A stretch of 7,293 nt of DNA from Abditibacteriota bacterium (lineage in GTDB: Bacteria > Armatimonadota > UBA5829), in contig JAGDAG010000167.1 of assembly GCA_017959625.1 (NCBI GenBank), positions 1 to 7,293 on the forward strand, read 5' to 3'. The position numbers were made by a program, and so were the translations under genes. This document shows positions 5,880-7,293 of this stretch, one piece after another. The notes beneath the pieces are model-generated. The model was not told the DNA's origin, did not search any database, and saw only the letters and a list, made by a program, of their open reading frames with translations. Position 1 is the first letter of the stretch. Each line of letters opens with the position of its first letter.

Positions 5880-6836
5880 ATGAAAAACAAACCCAACGTA
5901 TTTGCAATAGTCACCGTGATCGCCTGCTTTGTTCTGGTGTGCATGATATTTATCTCGGGAAGCAATCTGCTGCAGGCGCTGAAAACGGGATCAGCGGGAG
6001 GCTTTTACGCCCCGTTTCCCGCTATAGACAGCGCTCCGCAGCCCGTGCCTCTTACCATTCCGGAGAAATGCGCCCCGTATCTGTATGATTCCAATATATA
6101 CAGCGCCTTCGTCACCGAGAAGTCCTATACGGTTTTTATAGAAAAGAAGCTCATCTACGAGCCCTTTTCCAAAAAACACGTCCTTTATACCAAAACGGAA
6201 AGCGACCGGTCCGCCGATTCCGTCATATGCGGCCCGGGACAAAAGACCCGGCTGAAGGAAAACACGTCGCTTTACAGATACCCTGCGGCGCCGGCTTCCC
6301 CCGCCCCCGGCTGTATGCCCCGGGAAAGGGTGTTTTACAGGCTGGCGTCTCCCGAGGGAAAAGTGCTGTGGGAAGACTGCCGCTTCGTCTTTCTTCAGAA
6401 GCAGGAGCCCGTAAAGGACGTCAGGCGCTTTTCCGACGACTCCTGGCTGATCCTCACCGACAGCGCTCCCAACGCCCTCTACGTGAATACCCGGACAAAG
6501 GTGACCACGGCATACACGGCTCTCCCCCATACGGGAAAGGCGCCGGATATCAGGTTCCTCAGGTATAGGGAAGCAAAGATCGCCGGCGATAACGAGGTCG
6601 AATTCGAGTGCCCCGGAAACGCGGTCCTGGGCATGCGTATATGCCTTTCGGCAGACGACGTGCGGAAAAACATCACCGACAAGCACGATATGGACCGGCA
6701 GGTGATACGCTGGAACGGAAAAGAGGCGGATATAGCCGACGTTTTTCCCGCCCCTTCCTTTTTCCGGAAAAGGCCCTCCGTAAAAGACGCCCTTGCCTGG
6801 GACTGCAGGATAAATAAGCCGCAAAAGCCAGAATAA
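5880..6836 (+). CDS. Membrane-anchored hypothetical protein
   Basis: I do not recognise this 318-residue protein. Residues 2-4 are polar or basic, and 7-27 form one strongly hydrophobic segment (with Cys16 and Cys21), which looks like a signal anchor. A Pro/Ala-rich linker follows (about 40-60). The rest is soluble and appears rich in alternating beta-type stretches, such as YTVFIEKKLIY near 80-90 and a region around SWLILTD, compatible with an extracytoplasmic beta-rich fold; no catalytic motif stands out. Its ATG directly follows the stop of the phosphatase gene with no spacer and no good Shine-Dalgarno sequence, so translation is probably coupled. It is the last gene of the ilvC operon. 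Ten of its 18 Ile codons are ATA, like its neighbours, so it does not look recently acquired. I see no hairpin terminator after its stop. Confidence 0.75.
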   Translation: MKNKPNVFAIVTVIACFVLVCMIFISGSNLLQALKTGSAGGFYAPFPAIDSAPQPVPLTIPEKCAPYLYDSNIYSAFVTEKSYTVFIEKKLIYEPFSKKHVLYTKTESDRSADSVICGPGQKTRLKENTSLYRYPAAPASPAPGCMPRERVFYRLASPEGKVLWEDCRFVFLQKQEPVKDVRRFSDDSWLILTDSAPNALYVNTRTKVTTAYTALPHTGKAPDIRFLRYREAKIAGDNEVEFECPGNAVLGMRICLSADDVRKNITDKHDMDRQVIRWNGKEADIADVFPAPSFFRKRPSVKDALAWDCRINKPQKPE

Positions 6837-6888
6837 GCCGGAAACAGTAAAAAACAAACGAAAACGCAACACATCGCCGCGCCGTATG

Positions 6889-6897
6889 TGATATAAT
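6889..6897 (+). promoter_or_regulatory. Extended -10 promoter of the pseudopilin gene
   Basis: TGATATAAT gives a perfect extended -10, TG plus one base plus TATAAT (6892-6897). There is no recognisable -35 at 17 or 18 bases upstream; the corresponding positions (about 6868-6874) read ACACAT. Start of transcription is expected near 6904, leaving about 29 bases of leader. This makes the pseudopilin its own unit, apart from the operon that ends at 6836. The 96-base gap otherwise holds nothing I recognise. Confidence 0.7.
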
Positions 6898-6932
6898 ATA
6901 AATAACACATTCCAAGTTTCAAGGAGAAGGAC

Positions 6933-7293
6933 ATGAAAAAAGGCTTTACGCTTATCGAACTCTTGGTAGTTATCGCTATCATCGCCATCCTGGCCGCCAT
7001 TCTGTTCCCCGTTTTCGCGCAGGCAAGAGAAAAGGCCAGACAGACACAGTGCCTTTCCAATGCAAAGCAGATTGGCATCGCTTTCAACATGTACGCTTCC
7101 GACTGGGATGACTGCCTTCCCCAGTACGACGAAGCCTACGCTGTGAGCCAGGGCATATGGAACACCAACGGCGCAGAGGTCTATGCCTGCACCCACGGTA
7201 TGCATGCAAACTATGCCCGCTCAAACCATGAAGACTACATAAAGCACTACTCTTTTGTGGGACAGCTTGCTCCGTATATCAAAAACGGAAAGA
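6933..7293 (+). CDS. DUF1559-type prepilin/pseudopilin (partial, runs off the edge)
   Basis: The first 120 codons are present and the gene is cut by the right edge. The N-terminus MKKGFTLIELL is a type IV prepilin signal: cleavage by prepilin peptidase should fall between Gly4 and Phe5, with Glu9 as the conserved Glu5 of the mature protein, followed by a hydrophobic helix to about residue 25. FPVFAQAREKARQ then CLSNAKQIGIAF (about 40-51) and MYASDWDD match the DUF1559 family, which often ends in an H-X9-DG domain; that end is not in the window. Near the cut, SFVGQLAPYIKNG fits the same family. Such proteins use the type II secretion or pilus machinery and are present in many copies in Armatimonadota-like and planctomycete genomes; individual functions are mostly unknown. 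AAGGAG (6921-6926) lies six bases before the ATG. Ile codons are mostly ATC (7 of 11), unlike the ATA-rich genes upstream, which may reflect high expression. Confidence 0.92.
   Translation, partial: MKKGFTLIELLVVIAIIAILAAILFPVFAQAREKARQTQCLSNAKQIGIAFNMYASDWDDCLPQYDEAYAVSQGIWNTNGAEVYACTHGMHANYARSNHEDYIKHYSFVGQLAPYIKNGK

Noticed and set aside
5991..7205. A 404-codon open frame on the minus strand
   Set aside because: It runs antisense through the unknown membrane protein, across the promoter and into the pseudopilin gene, whose prepilin motif is unmistakable. The composition is that of a shadow frame.

Overview
The window reads as ordinary bacterial chromosome, densely coded on the + strand, with codons that mix GC-rich triplets with many ATA (Ile) and AGG/AGA (Arg) codons. 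The best taxonomic clue is the last, cut-off gene. It is a DUF1559-type pseudopilin whose N-terminus runs from GFTLIELLVVIAIIAILAA into FPVFAQAREKARQTQCLSN. From memory, the FPVFAQAREKARQT-CLSN form is typical of Armatimonadota and their relatives (for example Abditibacteriota), whereas planctomycete versions usually read PAVQQAREAARR. The phylum is therefore an inference from one motif.

Layout. Bases 1-251 hold no gene that I can support, but they carry two back-to-back sigma70-type promoters. One (TTGACA-18-TATAAT) fires leftward off the window into a leader with stem-loops. The other (TTGACA-18-TAAAAT) fires rightward into the first operon. Operon 1 (252-3959) encodes a Maf-type nucleotide pyrophosphatase, a TatD/amidohydrolase-like metal hydrolase and a large lipoprotein of the GxGYxYP putative glycoside hydrolase family. 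It ends in a clear intrinsic terminator at 3973-4001.

Operon 2 (4073-6836) starts at a near-consensus promoter (TTGAAA-17-TATAAT with an extended -10). Its -35 box begins inside the terminator T-tract and is overlapped by a perfect 12-bp palindrome of LacI/CcpA-operator type. The operon encodes a class I ketol-acid reductoisomerase (ilvC), a PHP-domain phosphatase of the histidinol-phosphatase HisJ/HisK family that uses a TTG start, and a membrane-anchored protein I do not recognise. A third unit starts at a consensus extended -10 promoter (6889-6897) and encodes the pseudopilin, which runs off the right edge.

Working together. The first two proteins are small housekeeping or metabolic enzymes and the third is an envelope-attached, probably carbohydrate-related protein. 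In the second operon the reductoisomerase and the PHP phosphatase are both of amino-acid-biosynthesis type, but their usual ilv and his partners are absent. The reductoisomerase keeps all its catalytic residues but has an atypical cofactor-specificity loop. I found no mobile element, CRISPR array, tRNA or rRNA. I did not find a multi-gene system that I could honestly call new. The items most worth a second look are the reductoisomerase cofactor loop, the operator-like palindrome at its promoter, and the unknown membrane-anchored protein.
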